A DNA stretch of 64,000 bases from Luscinia megarhynchos (Eukaryota > Chordata > Aves > Passeriformes > Turdidae), in assembly GCA_034336665.1 (NCBI GenBank), contig CM067572.1, forward strand, positions 365,786 to 429,785, read 5' to 3'. Below the pieces are notes generated by a model, which ran no database searches, had not been told where the DNA came from, and saw nothing but the letters and a program-made list of their open reading frames with translations. Positions 1 to 10,676 of this stretch are shown in pieces. Every line of letters starts with the position of its first letter. Position 1 is the stretch's first letter. The translations under genes and the position numbers were made by a program.

Positions 1-320
1 GTGGCACAGAGAGGATGGGGTGGCACAGAGAGGCTGGGGTGGCACAGAGGGGATGGAGTGGCACAGAGCCTGGTGGCACAGAGAGGCTGGGGGGGCACAG
101 AGAGGCTGGGGGGGGCACAGAGAGGCTGGGGGTGGCACAGAGGAGGGATGGAGTGGCACAGGGGGAGGCTGGGAGGTGGCACAGAGAGGCTGGGGTGGCA
201 CAGAGAGGCTGGGGTGGCACAGAGAGGCTGGGGTGGCACAGAGAGGATGGAGTGGCACAGAGAGGATGGAGTGGCACAGGGAGGCTGGGGTGGCACAGAG
301 AGGCTGGGGGGCACAGAGCC
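1..320. repeat. Minisatellite, about 20-bp unit, cut by the window edge
   Basis: Roughly 16 copies of a unit like GGTGGCACAGAGAGGCTGGG, with small length changes. All plus-strand frames stay open through it, so the ORFs here are repeat artefacts. The array reaches base 1 and continues outside the window. It lies downstream of the GPR87 3' end. Confidence 0.93.
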
Positions 321-675
321 CCGCGGCACAGGGGTCTGAGGGTCACCCTGAGGGTCCCCAGGGCTGTGCCACCTCCTCCCCTGGCCCTGCCCCGCTCCAT
401 GCCACCCTGGGGAAGCTGATCCCCCCGTGGGTCCTGCTCCAGGCCGGGGCTCCGTCCTGGCTGCAGCCTCCGGGCTCAGGGCGGCTCTCGGAGCCGGGCC
501 AGCCCCGTGCTGGCTCCCCAAGCACCAGGGACCAGCCTGGCACCCACCCCAGCAGCCCCAGCCCGGAGCGAGCCCGGTGCCCGGGCACGGGGCCTGGGCT
601 GTGGGTGAGCTGCACAAACCCGAGCGCGTCTGTGCACCCGCAGCGAGCTCCCGGCTCAGGTTCCTACGGAGACAT
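321..675. other. GC-rich unique sequence, no gene recognised
   Basis: Unique GC-rich DNA between the edge minisatellite and the GPR87 poly(A) signal. No conserved protein, RNA gene or element was recognised. Confidence 0.6.
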
Positions 676-681
676 TTTATT
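676..681 (-). other. GPR87 polyadenylation signal AATAAA
   Basis: The plus strand reads TTTATT, so the sense strand of GPR87 reads AATAAA, 46 bases past the TGA/TAA-type end of the ORF. Position and hexamer are standard for a 3' UTR end. Cleavage itself was not tested. Confidence 0.6.
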
Positions 682-726
682 TCCAGGATCCCCACGCCCT
701 GCCGGGGCCAGCGGGGTCCCTGCGCC

Positions 727-1736
727 TCAGACGTCCGTGTACTCGTGGTAGATGCGCACCTCCGACCTCCTGACGCTCTGCAGGGAGCGGATGCTCTCGC
801 TCCTGGTCCGCATGTTGGACTTCCTGAAGAGCCTGCGCGAGAACGAGCGGCACATGAAGAAATAGATGATGGGGTCCAGGCAGACGTTGCAGGCGGACAG
901 GAACAGCGTCATCTCCTTGCAGTAGTACAGGATTTTATGTGCAGAGTCGTCCAAGATCTTGTCCAGGTGGCTGAAAGTGAAGGGTATTCGGCACAGGTGG
1001 TAGGGCAGGAAGCAGGTGAAGAACACGGCCACCACCACGCGGATGCTCTGGTTGTGCTTGCGCCGGCGGCTGGAGGAGCTGATGAACTGCTTGCTGGACC
1101 TGTGGATGTACCTGGAGATGGCGATGTAGCAGCCGATCAGCACCACCAGCACCACCACGAAGGTGCAGGTGTTGATGTAGAGCACGGCCGAGTGCCACCG
1201 GGCCCCCAGCGGGGATTTCAGCCGCACGCAGTCGTCCCCGCTCCGCCGGGCGGGCAGGGCGCTGGCGAGCACCAGGCTGGGCAGCGCCAGCAGCGCCATC
1301 GCCGCCCAGACGCAGCCCGACAGCACCTTGGTGAAGGTGATGCTGTACATCCGCGAGTCCCCGAAGGGCTTCACCACCTTGAGGTAGCGGTCGACGCTGA
1401 TGAGCCCCAGGAAGACGATGGTGGTGTACATGTTGGCGGAGAAGAGCACGGCGCCGTGGCGGCAGAGCGCGGCCAGCGGGCGCGGGGCCAGCCGCGCGTC
1501 CCGCAGCATCTTCAGCGGGAACGTCAGCGTCATCAGCAGGTCCGCCACCACGATGTTCTTCAGGTACAGGATGAAGCTGGTCTTGTTCCGGATGTGGAAG
1601 AAGATCCAGACGGCCAGCCCGTTGAGCAGCAGGCTGGCCAGGAAGATGAGCAGGTAGAGCAGCGGCAGCACGATGGTGGTGAAGGGCTCGGGCGCGCCCG
1701 CCGAGCTGGCGTTGGCCGAGCTGCTGTTGTCTCTGT
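727..1736 (-). CDS. GPR87: GPR87 coding exon 2 (all seven TM segments)
   Basis: It starts with AC AGA GAC directly after the acceptor and runs to the stop at 727. It carries the extracellular Asn-rich stalk, TM1-TM7 and the conserved Ser/Arg-rich tail. Confidence 0.93.
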
Positions 1737-2256
1737 CTGGGGAACGAGGGAACAACAGCTTAGAGCCTCCTGCTGCTGCACACAGCACCGCTCCCTGCTG
1801 CCCTCCCTCCGGGTGTGTGAGCCGGGACTCAGCTGAGCTCGCCAGCTCCTGGCGCTCCCGACACGGCGCCGCCCGTGAGATGTTTGTCACAGGCTCTGGA
1901 GAGACTCCTCAGGCCTATCAGAGCTCTCATTTCAGCTCAGCTTACTTAAATGCATTTAAAAATCACAGTCTCTGGGGGATTCTAGCATTTCACATGTAAA
2001 TGTTTGTGAAAAATTTAACTCTGCCATGAATTGACAGCGCCCTTTGTTTGGGGCTGTTTGTGCTCTGCCCTGGCTGGTGAGGCAAACCAGGCTGGCTGCG
2101 GGGCAGGGCTGGGCAGCGCTCAGACAGCCCCTGCTGGGGCTGATTGCTCTCAAACGCTGGGAGGAACTGACAGTGACAAAACAAACACTTATCAATCCCT
2201 TCTCTTTCCATGGTTATTTTACCTGGCAGCTTTCCATAGGAGAAATTGTACCCCAT
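727..2256 (-). CDS. GPR87: GPR87, P2Y12-like class A GPCR (two coding exons)
   Basis: Coding exons are complement 2223-2256 and 727-1736. The first carries ATG plus 11 codons and one base and ends at donor CAG|GTAAAA. The second follows acceptor TTCCCCAG. The phases join (G + AC = Asp) to give 347 residues; human GPR87 has 358. Seen in the protein: N-glycosylation sites near the N-terminus (NSS, NAS), seven hydrophobic segments, DRY after TM3, the Cys pair in TM3 and ECL2, CFLPYH in TM6, DPIIY in TM7, and a C-tail ending [16 protein letters not shown], which is diagnostic of GPR87. GPR87 is a plasma-membrane receptor linked to lysophosphatidic acid and epithelial growth. Splice joining was read from sequence only. 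The longer unspliced ORF reaching 1890 includes intron. Confidence 0.95.
2223..2256 (-). CDS. GPR87: GPR87 coding exon 1 (34 nt micro-exon)
   Basis: It encodes [11 protein letters not shown] plus one base and lines up with the start of human GPR87 (MGFNLT...KLP). It is followed by GTAAAATAA on the minus strand. It is too short for ORF-based finders. The intron to exon 2 is 486 bases (1737-2222). Confidence 0.88.
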
Positions 2257-3477
2257 CCTTTGCTGCTGGAGGTTTTCAGCTGAAATGCTCTTCAGGAGTC
2301 CCACTGGCAGCCGTGGCTCTGGGCTGCAGCAGGGCCTGTGCCAGGGTGATGTTCTGGGGAGAAAAAACCCAAATTAACACCAAAGCACAATGGAAGAGCC
2401 CACGCTCTGTCCCCTGCATGGAAGGAGCTCTGTGGAAGGAATTCCCAGTGGAATTCCCAGTGAAGGGCTGGCTGAGGGCAGGTGCTGCTGTGGTTCTGCT
2501 CTCAGCCCTTCTTGCCCTCTTCTTGCTCATTTCTGTGATGGATGACTGTCAGCGGATTTTTTAAAATCATCACTCACTTCTCTCTTGAAGTAAAAAAGTT
2601 TCATTGGAAATGATGAGACATGTGTGTATCACTTCATAGTGCATCCCCCTGATTGGGGTGAAATGAAAGTTCCTGTTCCTTTTTCCTAGAAACTGGCACA
2701 CAAGGAACACTGAAACCTGCAGGAAGTCATTTATGCCACCATGGCATCAGGATGTTTGACATTGCTCAAAGGGATTTTGCCAATTCCAGTTTGTAAGGCT
2801 GTGCTCCAAATTGCTCTTTCCTGGGTCAGTATGCAAATGGAGTAACTTCTCTGGGATTAATTTTTTGCTTACAGGTTTTGACAGGAAAACTGGCAAAACG
2901 GTTCAGATCTCACCGACTGCACCAGGCCTGACTGCTCTCACGGGAACGAGGAGAGGATGGAACTCCCTGTGCAGAGCAGAACGGGTTTTAGGTTCATGCA
3001 GGGCCGTGTTGTGCGGCACTAGGTGGCAGCAAAGCAAGTAATGACGCGTGAAAGCATCAGTAAAAACTTTAACTTGGATATTTTAACCTTTTATCAGGCT
3101 GGTCCTGGCAGGCACTGTGGGCTGTGACAGCAAGGCTGTCGAGGATGCTGCAGTATTTTGTTTTCCATGGGTCTGAGCAGCACTGATCCATCACGTTTTG
3201 CTGTTGGTGAGGATTTGCAGCTCTCTTTTCTGCCCAGGAGCACAGAGATCAAAAGAGTACGTGATTTTATGAAAAGATGCATATCTAGCTCCTTATGTAA
3301 ATAAGGTGCTTATTTCCCTGCTTTCCTGAGTTTCTTTTAAGTCTGCATAATTCCTGGCCCCCGGAAGGCTCCTTGTTCTCAGGCTCTTCAGGCAGGAGCT
3401 CTGCTACAGCCTCAGAGAAGCCAGGGAGGTGCTGGATGTGTGCCGGGGGCTGGGGGCAGAGCAGGAGCAGCTCCTGA
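2257..3477. other. Upstream of GPR87, no gene recognised
   Basis: Mostly unique DNA of moderate GC. Untranslated 5' exons of GPR87 could lie here or further right, but I cannot point to one. There are no repeats of note. Confidence 0.5.
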
Positions 3478-3870
3478 GTCCCTGGGAGTGCTGCAGGACT
3501 AGTGTCAGTGTCACTGTCCCAGCTCCTGTCCCTGGGAGTGCTGCAGGGCTGCAGTGTCAGTGTCACTGTCCCAGCTCCTGTCCCTGGGAGTGCTGCAGGA
3601 CTAGTGTCAGTGTCACTGTCCCAGCTCCTGTCCCTGGGAGTGCTGCAGGACCAGTGTCAGTGTCACTGTCCCAGCTCCTGTCCCTGGGAGTGCTGCAGGA
3701 CTAGTGTCAGTGTCACTGTCCCAGTGCAGTGTCCCTGGGAGTGCTGCAGGGCTGCAGTGTCAGTGTCACTGTCCCAGAGCAGTGTCCCTGGGAGTGCTGC
3801 AGGACCAGTGTCAGTGTCACTGTCCCAGTGCAGTGTCCCTGGCAGTGCTGCAGGACTCCTGGGCTGGGAT
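3478..3870. repeat. Minisatellite, 50-bp unit, about 8 copies
   Basis: The unit contains TCCCTGGGAGTGCTGCAGGA, then CTAGTGTCAGTGTCACTGTC and CCAGCTCCTG. Copies differ by a few substitutions and a 3-bp insertion. Confidence 0.93.
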
Positions 3871-3892
3871 GGAGCTGAGCAGGGGCTGAACA

Positions 3893-4125
3893 GTGTTAGT
3901 GTCACAGCTCTGGTGTCACAGCCCTGGTGTCACAGCTCTGCTGTCACAGCTCTGGTGTCACAGCTCTGCTGTCCCAGCCCTGGTGTCACAGCTCTGCTGT
4001 CACAGCCCTGGTGTTACAGTGCTGATGTCACAGCCCTGGTGTCACAGCCCTGCTGTCACAGCTCTGGTGTCACAGCCCTGGTGTCACAGCCCTGCTGTCC
4101 CAGCTCTGCTGTCACACTGCAGTGC
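3893..4125. repeat. Minisatellite, 14-bp unit, about 16 copies
   Basis: The unit GTGTCACAGCTCTG alternates with forms such as CTGTCACAGCCCTG. It follows the 50-bp array closely, and the two share the GTGTCA core, so one may have seeded the other. Confidence 0.92.
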
Positions 4126-4489
4126 CCCAGCTCCTTCTTGTGCTGACCCACAGCCCTGTGAGCTCTGCCCTGCCACCCTGTCCCCTGGCCATGCAGGGGT
4201 GACCCCCTCGGGTCAGGGACATCAGGGACCCTCCTGCAGCCCCCAGCACTGAGCCTTGGCACGGGTGTCTCTGAGTCTCCTTGCTCCTGATGCGTTTTAG
4301 TGTTAAAACCTGTCCCAAAATGATCTCAGCAAACCGTGGATTGCCAGAAGGAAGCAGCAAATTCTTCCCCAGTGTAACCTGAGCTTCGGGCTCTGTGGCC
4401 TCAGCACCCCTGAGCAGCTGTCTCAGTCTGCTGTGCATAAATTCTGCTTTGCAGATGCCCTGGAAGCTGCTCCTTCACCCAGGCAGCTC

Positions 4490-4625
4490 TGCAAAGCAGA
4501 ATACAGCTCTGTAAAACAGAATACAGCTCTGTAAAGCAGAATACAGCTCTGCAAAGCAGAATGCAGCCCTGTAAAGCAGAATACAGCCCTGTAAAGCAGA
4601 ATACAGCCCTGTAAAGCAGAATGCA
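4490..4625. repeat. Tandem repeat, 20-bp unit, about 7 copies
   Basis: The unit is CTCTGTAAAGCAGAATACAG with few substitutions. Confidence 0.92.
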
Positions 4626-5210
4626 TTTTACTTCTTGTAGCTTCTGCTCTTTGCCCGTGGCTGATGAGATAATCTGCTGCTGGTGTGGCCAGACTGGTTT
4701 GTGTGTGTGACTGCTGGAGCCCCAGAGAAGGAATGAAGTAACAAACTGCATGGCAGCCTCGGTGCCAGTGCACAGGGAACCATGCAGCTTTGGCTAAGGC
4801 TTTAAGCTGCCTTCCTGTTTGAAGACATGGTATAGCCTCAAATCCAATTTTTTTTCATTTTGTTTAACATTTTTTAGAATTAGAAAACTCTCTTTGTGGC
4901 CTAGAGCAGCTGTTCCAGGTCATGGAGCTGCAGAGTCTTAGGGGAGGTTTTTATTTGAGCCCATAACTCGGTGTCAGTGCCTGTGCACTCATCCCCCGGG
5001 GCTGGGTGAAAGGCAGGGCTCCTGCAGCAGCAGACGTGTGGCACACAGCAAACAGACAGACTGAGCTGCTCTGGGCTGGCTGCAGGGCTGTGCTTTGCTG
5101 CTGCCCGTCAGAACCCAACCACCGAGCTGCCTGTGAAGGTTTGGGGGAAGGCATTGGTGCAGGGTGGGAGCAGGGAGCAGCAGGCACGGAGCCTGTCCCT
5201 GGCCCTGCGT
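4626..5210. other. Unique DNA, no gene recognised
   Basis: Contains an AT-rich patch near 4850-4880. No coding or RNA gene seen. Confidence 0.5.
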
Positions 5211-5214
5211 CACC

Positions 5215-5432
5215 CCTGAGCCTGCCCCTGCCCCTGCCCCTGCCCCTGAGCCTGCCCCCTGCCCTGAGCCTGCCCCTGCCCCCTGAGCCTGCCCTGCCCC
5301 TGCCCCTGCCCCCTGAGCCTGCCCTGCCCCTGAGCCTGCCCCTGGGCCTGCCCCTGCCCCTGGGCCTGCCCTGCCCCCTGTCCCTGCCCCCTGAGCCTGC
5401 CCCTGCCCCCTGCCCCTGCCCCCTGAGCAAGG
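5215..5432. repeat. C-rich hexamer array (CCCCTG)n, G4-prone minus strand
   Basis: Irregular runs of CCCCTG mixed with AGCCTG. The minus strand reads repeated GGGGCA, meeting the usual G3+ loop pattern for G-quadruplexes many times over. Confidence 0.9.
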
Positions 5433-5865
5433 CTGCTGCGTCCTGCCTGCCCTGCCCCATCTCTCCATCCCGCCCCTCCTCTCTGAGGCCAGTCCCAGCA
5501 GCCAGGGCACTGCCACCTTCCCCCCTCAGAGGCTCCTGTCAAAGATGGTCCATCTCCCTTTAGCAGGAGGAACACGCTGATGTGCAGTAACGCCCAGTGG
5601 AATAACCCGAATTTCCTGTTTGCATCGCTGCTGCATCACAGAGCTGCCCTCCTGCTGTCTGCAGCGCTGTGTCTCTGGCTCTGCCTGTGCAGCCAGTGCA
5701 GCTGGTGCTGGCCCTGCGGGCTGGGCTGGGGCCCCGGGGTCCCTCTGTGCCCGGGGCTGGAGCCAGGGACAGCACAGGTGCCTCCAGCTGGGACAGGGGA
5801 CAGCAGCCCCGGGTCAGCCTGTCCTGGGCTGGCTCTGGTGCAGGAGCTGCAGGAGCCTGCAAGGA
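5433..5865. other. GC-rich unique DNA, no gene recognised
   Basis: No conserved protein or RNA gene was seen between the hexamer array and the 18-bp array. Confidence 0.5.
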
Positions 5866-5867
5866 GG

Positions 5868-6675
5868 GGCTGGGGTGGCACTGTCCCGGGGGTGGCACTG
5901 TCCCGGGGGTGGCACTGTCCCCAGGGGGTGGCACTGTCCCAGGGGCTGGTGTGACACTGTCCCAGGGGGGTGGCACTGTCCCGGGGGTGGCACTGTCCCA
6001 GGGGCTGGGGTGGCACTGTCCCGCGTGTGGCACTGTCCCGGGGGTGGCACTGTCCCAGGGGCTGGGATGGCACTGTCCCGGGGGTGGCACTGTCCCGGGG
6101 GTGGCACTGTCCCCAGCTGTGCCTCGTGGTGCCTGTCCCTGGTCCCAGGCAGAAATAGGAACCTGCATCTGCAGAGCTGCTCCAGCTGTGGCACTGTCCC
6201 AGGGGTGGCACTGTCCCCCAGGGGTGCCACTGTCCCAGGGGCTAGGGTGGCACTGTCCCCAGCTGTGGCACTGTCCCGGGGGTGGCACTGTCCCAGGGGC
6301 TGGGATGGCACTGTCCCGGGGGTGGCACTGTCCCCAGGGGTGGCACTGTCCCAGGGGCTGGGATGGCACTGTCCCGGGGGTGGCACCGTCCCCAGCTGTG
6401 GCACTGTCCCCAGGGGTGGCACTGTCCCAGGGGTGGCACTGTCCCGGGGTGGCACTGTCCCAGGGGCTGGGATGGCACTGTCCCGGGGGTGGCACTGTCC
6501 CCAGGGGTGGCACTGTCCCAGGGGCTGGGATGGCACTGTCCCGGGGGTGGCACTGGCCCCAGCTGTGGCACTGTCCCGGGGGTGGCACTGTCCCCAGCTG
6601 TGCCTCGTGGTGCCTGTCCCTGGTCCCAGGCAGAAATAGGAACCTGCATCTGCAGAGCTGCTCCAGCTGTGGCAC
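5868..6675. repeat. Minisatellite, 18-24-bp unit with higher-order duplication
   Basis: The basic unit is GTGGCACTGTCCCGGGGG, interspersed with CAGGGGCTGGGAT forms. A non-repeat block of 84 bases occurs twice, at 6111-6194 and 6592-6675, and reads identically, so about 481 bp of array was duplicated as a whole. Open frames of several hundred codons on both strands are artefacts of periodicity. Confidence 0.93.
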
Positions 6676-6944
6676 AAAAAGCCCCCGAGTGTTCTCAGGT
6701 TCCTCCTGGAACTTCCCCTCCGTGCCAGCCCAGCTCTGCTCCCAGGCCCAGAGCAGATCCTGCCCTGTGCTGCCTCCCCTGCCTGCTGCAGACCCGTCCT
6801 GTCCCCGTGTGCCCAGCACGGACAGAGGGCACAGTGCCCGGCCCGCCCTGGGGCTGCTGCCAGGGACAGTGTCCCAGGCTGGCTGTGCCCAGGACAGTCC
6901 CTGTGCCTGCAGAGCCCAGCGGGGCAGTGCCCTGTGCCAGAATG

Positions 6945-7095
6945 GGGCTGTCCTGTGCCAGGCTGGGACTGTCCTGTGCCAGCTCTCAGTGCCCTGTGCC
7001 AGCTCTCAGTGCCCTGTGCTAGGATGGGACTGTCCTGTGCCAGCTCTCAGTGCCAGTGACAGCTCAGGACATGTCCTGTGCCAGCTCTCAGTGCC
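6945..7095. repeat. Short tandem repeat, about 20-bp unit
   Basis: About 5-6 imperfect copies of CTGTGCCAGCTCTCAGTGCC. Confidence 0.8.
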
Positions 7096-7134
7096 CTCTG
7101 TGCCTCCATCACATCCCTCAGGGGCCACTGGGCT

Positions 7135-7270
7135 AAAACACATTGGGAAATCAGAATAATTATTGGTACGTGCATGTAGCCAGAGCCATTGAAGCCTTTC
7201 AGCAATCCCAGTCTGATTTCCAGGCACTTTTCGTGGTGCTGGAGCAATTGCTATTGATCTTTTTGTGTGC
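7135..7270. other. AT-rich unique island between arrays
   Basis: About 135 bases of balanced, non-repetitive sequence in the middle of GC-rich arrays. No convincing exon on either strand. It could be a conserved noncoding element; nothing in the sequence alone proves this. Confidence 0.3.
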
Positions 7271-7974
7271 AACCCCAGCTCAATCCCAGGAGCCCCAGGA
7301 CACCCCCGTGCCCGCTGCCTGCCCCGTGCTCCAGGCACCCGGCTGCCCTGAGCTCTGTTTGCTGCTTGCAAAGACGCAAAAAGGTGAAAGATGAAGGAAA
7401 AGGATTGTTGGGGAGATTTCGGGGGGAAGTCCAGCCTGGTGCAGCGCTCGGAGGTCCCTGCCGCTCTCAGGGGGCTGAAGCTGCTGCTCAGAGCCCGTTT
7501 GTGCCGGCAGCACCAGCTGTCCCTGTGGCACATCCCGGCGCTTTCCGGAGCAGGAGCCCGAGCCCTGGGCAGAGCTGCAGCGCCTGCTGCTCGGAACGGA
7601 AACCCAGCTCTGCACAACCGCAGGTGCTGCAGCAGTTCTGTATGCTGGGGAGGATTTGGACTGCTGAGATGCAGGGATGGATCTTTTCCCCTCCCTCTGG
7701 TGCCTGGGCTCCTGCAGAGCTCCGGAGCCCACGCTGTGGCAGGAGAGTTTTCACCCAGCCCCCAGGCTGGTGACAGCCCTGCCCAGCTGCAGCTCAGCTC
7801 CAGTGGGAGCTCAGGCCCTGCCTGGCCTCTCCTGGGGCTCACTGGTCGCACAGGGGCTCCTTGTGAAGAAAGGCTCTTTTGTAAACTTTGCTTTGTGAAG
7901 GGGAGCAAGGGACTGGTAAATGAGGAGAAGGAGCTTTCCCTGTCCATGCCCTGGTGCTGGCCTGTCTCATGCAG

Positions 7975-8306
7975 GGCTCCTGTCCCTCCTGTCCCTCCCT
8001 GTCCCCTCCTGTCCCTCCCTGTCCCCTCCTGTCCCTTCCTGTCCCTCCCTGTCCCCTCCCTGTCCCTCCCTGTCCCCCTCCTGTCCCTCCTGTCCCTCCC
8101 TGTCCCTCCTGTCCCTCCTGTCCCTCCCTGTCCCCTCCTGTCCCTCCCTGTCCCTCCCTGTGCCCTCCCTGTCCCCTCCTGTCCCTTCCTGTCCCTCCCT
8201 GTCCCTCCTGTCCCTCCTGTCCCTTCCTGTCCCTCCCTGTCCCCTCCTGTCCCTTCTGTCCCCTCCTGTCCCCTCCTGTCCCTCCCTGTCCCTCCTGTCC
8301 CCCTCA
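7975..8306. repeat. Polypyrimidine minisatellite, about 10-bp unit
   Basis: More than 30 copies of CTGTCCCTCC / CTGTCCCCTC. The strand is almost pure pyrimidine apart from the regular TG step. Confidence 0.93.
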
Positions 8307-8439
8307 GCCTGGCAGGGGGGAGGTGACAGGGGCTGAGCTGGGACACCCAGCCCTGAGCAGCTGGGGAGGGCTCACTGCTGATGCTGCAGGAAACGTGTTG
8401 GTTTTCTGTGCCACCCCCAGTGCACACACATTTTTTGGG

Positions 8440-8785
8440 AGGCTCTCAGGTGCCCCGGCAGGGGCAGGGGAGGCTTCCAGGTACCCCAGGAGGGGCAGGA
8501 GAGGCTCTCAGGTGCCCCAGGAGGGGCAGAGGAGGCTCTCAGGTGCCCCAGGGGGGGCAGGGGAGGCTCTCAGGTGCCCCAGGGCTGCAGGGGAGGCTCT
8601 CAGGAGCCCCAGGGCTGCAGGGGAGGCTCTCAGGTGCCCCAGGGGAGGCAGGGGAGGCTCTCAGGTGCCCCAGGGCTGCAGGGGAGGCTCTCAGGAGCCC
8701 CCAGGGCTGCAGGGGAGGCTCTCAGGAGCCCCAGGGCTGCAGGGGAGGCTCTCAGGTGCCCCAGGGGAGGCAGGGGGAGGCTTCT
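8440..8785. repeat. Minisatellite, 30-bp unit, about 11 copies
   Basis: The unit joins GGGGAGGCTCTCAGGTGCCC to CAGGGCTGCA. Two alternating versions differ at the last third (GGGCTGCA or GGGGCA). Confidence 0.93.
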
Positions 8786-8789
8786 CCTG

Positions 8790-9570
8790 ACCAGAACCTG
8801 CTGGTGGCTGCCGTGCTCAGCGCCAGTGCCTGCCAGTGAATCAGCAACACCAGCCGAAGTTTCCTGGTTTCCCTTTCTAAAGAGGGTTGCAGAACTCTTT
8901 AAAAAGATGGAAAGAAGTGTGGAGTGCTGCTGGTTTGCAGGTGGAGCACACAGGAGGGGCTGCAGGCCCTGTACTGCACAAACAAGGAATTTTTAAACAA
9001 ACCCTCGAATCCTGCTGCTGCTCCCAGTGCTCCCTAAGCAAGAACAACCTTTCCATACAAAATCTCCCTCAAAGGCAGAGGCTTCTGCAAGCACCCCAGA
9101 TATTTCCCAAGCTGTGAGACTCATCAGATCCAGCCTGCTCATTCAGAGCTATGTGGTTTTTCCAGTGAACCTGACAAGTTTTAACACGACTTGAACGAAG
9201 GTACGAAGGAAAAGAACATTTATTCTCTTCATGTAGTGAAGAGAACTGAAAGTTTGCTTTTCTGTAGTGAAAGGAAAATATAGCACAAACCCTCTTAAAG
9301 CAAATCCAGATCTTGCAGTTACTGAATTGTACTTTTTATGAGTTTAGCTCTGTCAGGGAGTTACTGAAACCATGGACCCACCTGCACTTTGAGCTGTATC
9401 TTAAAAGGAACAATTAGTAGAAACTGATTTTTTTTGCCACCATGAACACGAAGTACGAGTGAGTAAAAGGCTGGTACAGACACGCTATTTTGAGAACTTT
9501 CACACTTTGAATTGACCCAATGGTTCCAAGTCTGGTTTTCAGCAGCCGTGCCTAAATTGCTGATTTTCCC
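8790..9570. other. Unique DNA, no gene recognised
   Basis: AT-moderate sequence with no array and no clear exon. A stretch at 8880-8940 could be read as a short exon but has no family match that I recognise. Confidence 0.45.
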
Positions 9571-9572
9571 CC

Positions 9573-9975
9573 AAGGTGAGAGCGCGCCGGCAGCTCCCTG
9601 AGCCGATGGAATGTCAGAGTCACTCACCTGTCAGCATGGTGGCTCCCGCGGGTCCCGGAGCCGCATCCCGAGCGCTCAGAGCCGGGCGGAGCGCGTCCCG
9701 CAGCGCGTCCCGCAGCGGGGGCGGCGGCGCGGCCCAGCCATGGCCCCGAGCGGCGCCCGGGCTCCCCACGGCTTCTTCGGGGACCGAGAGCCACAGTCCC
9801 GGGCCAGGAGCGAGCGGAGCGACCGGCTGTCTGGCTGTCTGGCTCCCGGGAGTGACTCACGGCGGGCAGGGGAGCTCCGCGCACTTCCTGGCTCGGCAGC
9901 GCCCGGGACGCGCCGTGATTCACCTGGGGCAGCACGGGGCTGCCGGCGGCGCCGCGCTCGCTGCAGGCTGCCCTG
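9573..9975. promoter_or_regulatory. CpG island without an assigned gene
   Basis: Dense CpG (for example GGGGGCGGCGGCGCGG near 9716) over 400 bases, flanked by AT-rich DNA on the left and a minisatellite on the right. An ATG in good context lies at 9740, but its frame runs straight into the next array, so I do not call a protein. It lies between GPR87 and P2RY13 and could be a promoter for a 5' UTR exon of GPR87 on the minus strand or for an overlapping plus-strand gene. Confidence 0.55.
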
Positions 9976-9983
9976 GGCTCACC

Positions 9984-10430
9984 TTTACAGTGCTGGGTGC
10001 GCTGGGCTCACTGCAGGGTGCTGGGTGCCCTGGGCACACCTGTACGGTGCTGGATGCCCTGTGCGCTCACTGTACGGTGCTGGGTGCTCTGGGCTCACTG
10101 CAGAGTGCTGGGTGCCCTGGGCACACCTGTACGGTGCTGGGTGCCTGGGCACACCTGTACGGTGCTGGGTGCCCTGGGCACACCTGTACAGTGCTGGGTG
10201 CCCTGGGCACACCTGTACGGTGCTGGGTGCTCTGGGCTCACTGCAAAAGTGCTCTGGGCACACCTGTACGGTGCTGGGTGCCCTGTGCACACCTGTACGG
10301 TGCTGGGTGCTCTGGGCTCACTGCAGAGTGCTCTGGGCTCGCTGCAGAGTGCTCTGGGCACACCTGTAAGGTGCTGGGTGCTCTGGGCTCACTGCAGGGT
10401 GCTGGAGTGCTCTGGGCACACCTGGGCTCA
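9984..10430. repeat. Minisatellite, 29-bp unit, about 15 copies
   Basis: The unit is ACCTGTACGGTGCTGGGTGC followed by CCTGGGCAC, alternating with GGGCTCACTGCAGAGTGCTG forms. Confidence 0.92.
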
Positions 10431-10676
10431 GGGTACTGCAGCTGACTCTGGGGCACAGCTGGGGTCCTGGGGGCACACGCTGGGCTCAGCAGGGTGCTGG
10501 GTGGCACGCTGGGCTCACTGCAGGGGTGCTGGGTGCTCTGGGCACAGCTGGATTCCAGGGGCACAGCTGGGATCAGGCACAGAGCTGGATTGCAGGGGCA
10601 CAGCTGGGCTCAGGGACACAGCTGGATTCCAGGGGCACAGCTGGGATCTGGGGCACAGCTGGGCTCAGGGAATGCA
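10431..10676. repeat. Minisatellite, about 20-bp unit
   Basis: Copies of GGGGCACAGCTGGATTCCAG and GGGGCACAGCTGGGATC. It directly continues the 29-bp array. Confidence 0.9.

Noticed and set aside
427..1836. 469-codon plus-strand ORF
   Set aside because: Antisense to GPR87; the GPCR on the minus strand has full family motifs, and this frame is open only through GC-rich codon use.
5560..7159. 419- and 496-codon ORFs on opposite strands
   Set aside because: Both pass through the 18-bp minisatellite with no conserved motif.
9740..10369. Protein starting at the ATG in the CpG island
   Set aside because: Good initiation context, but the frame enters the 29-bp minisatellite and shows no domain.
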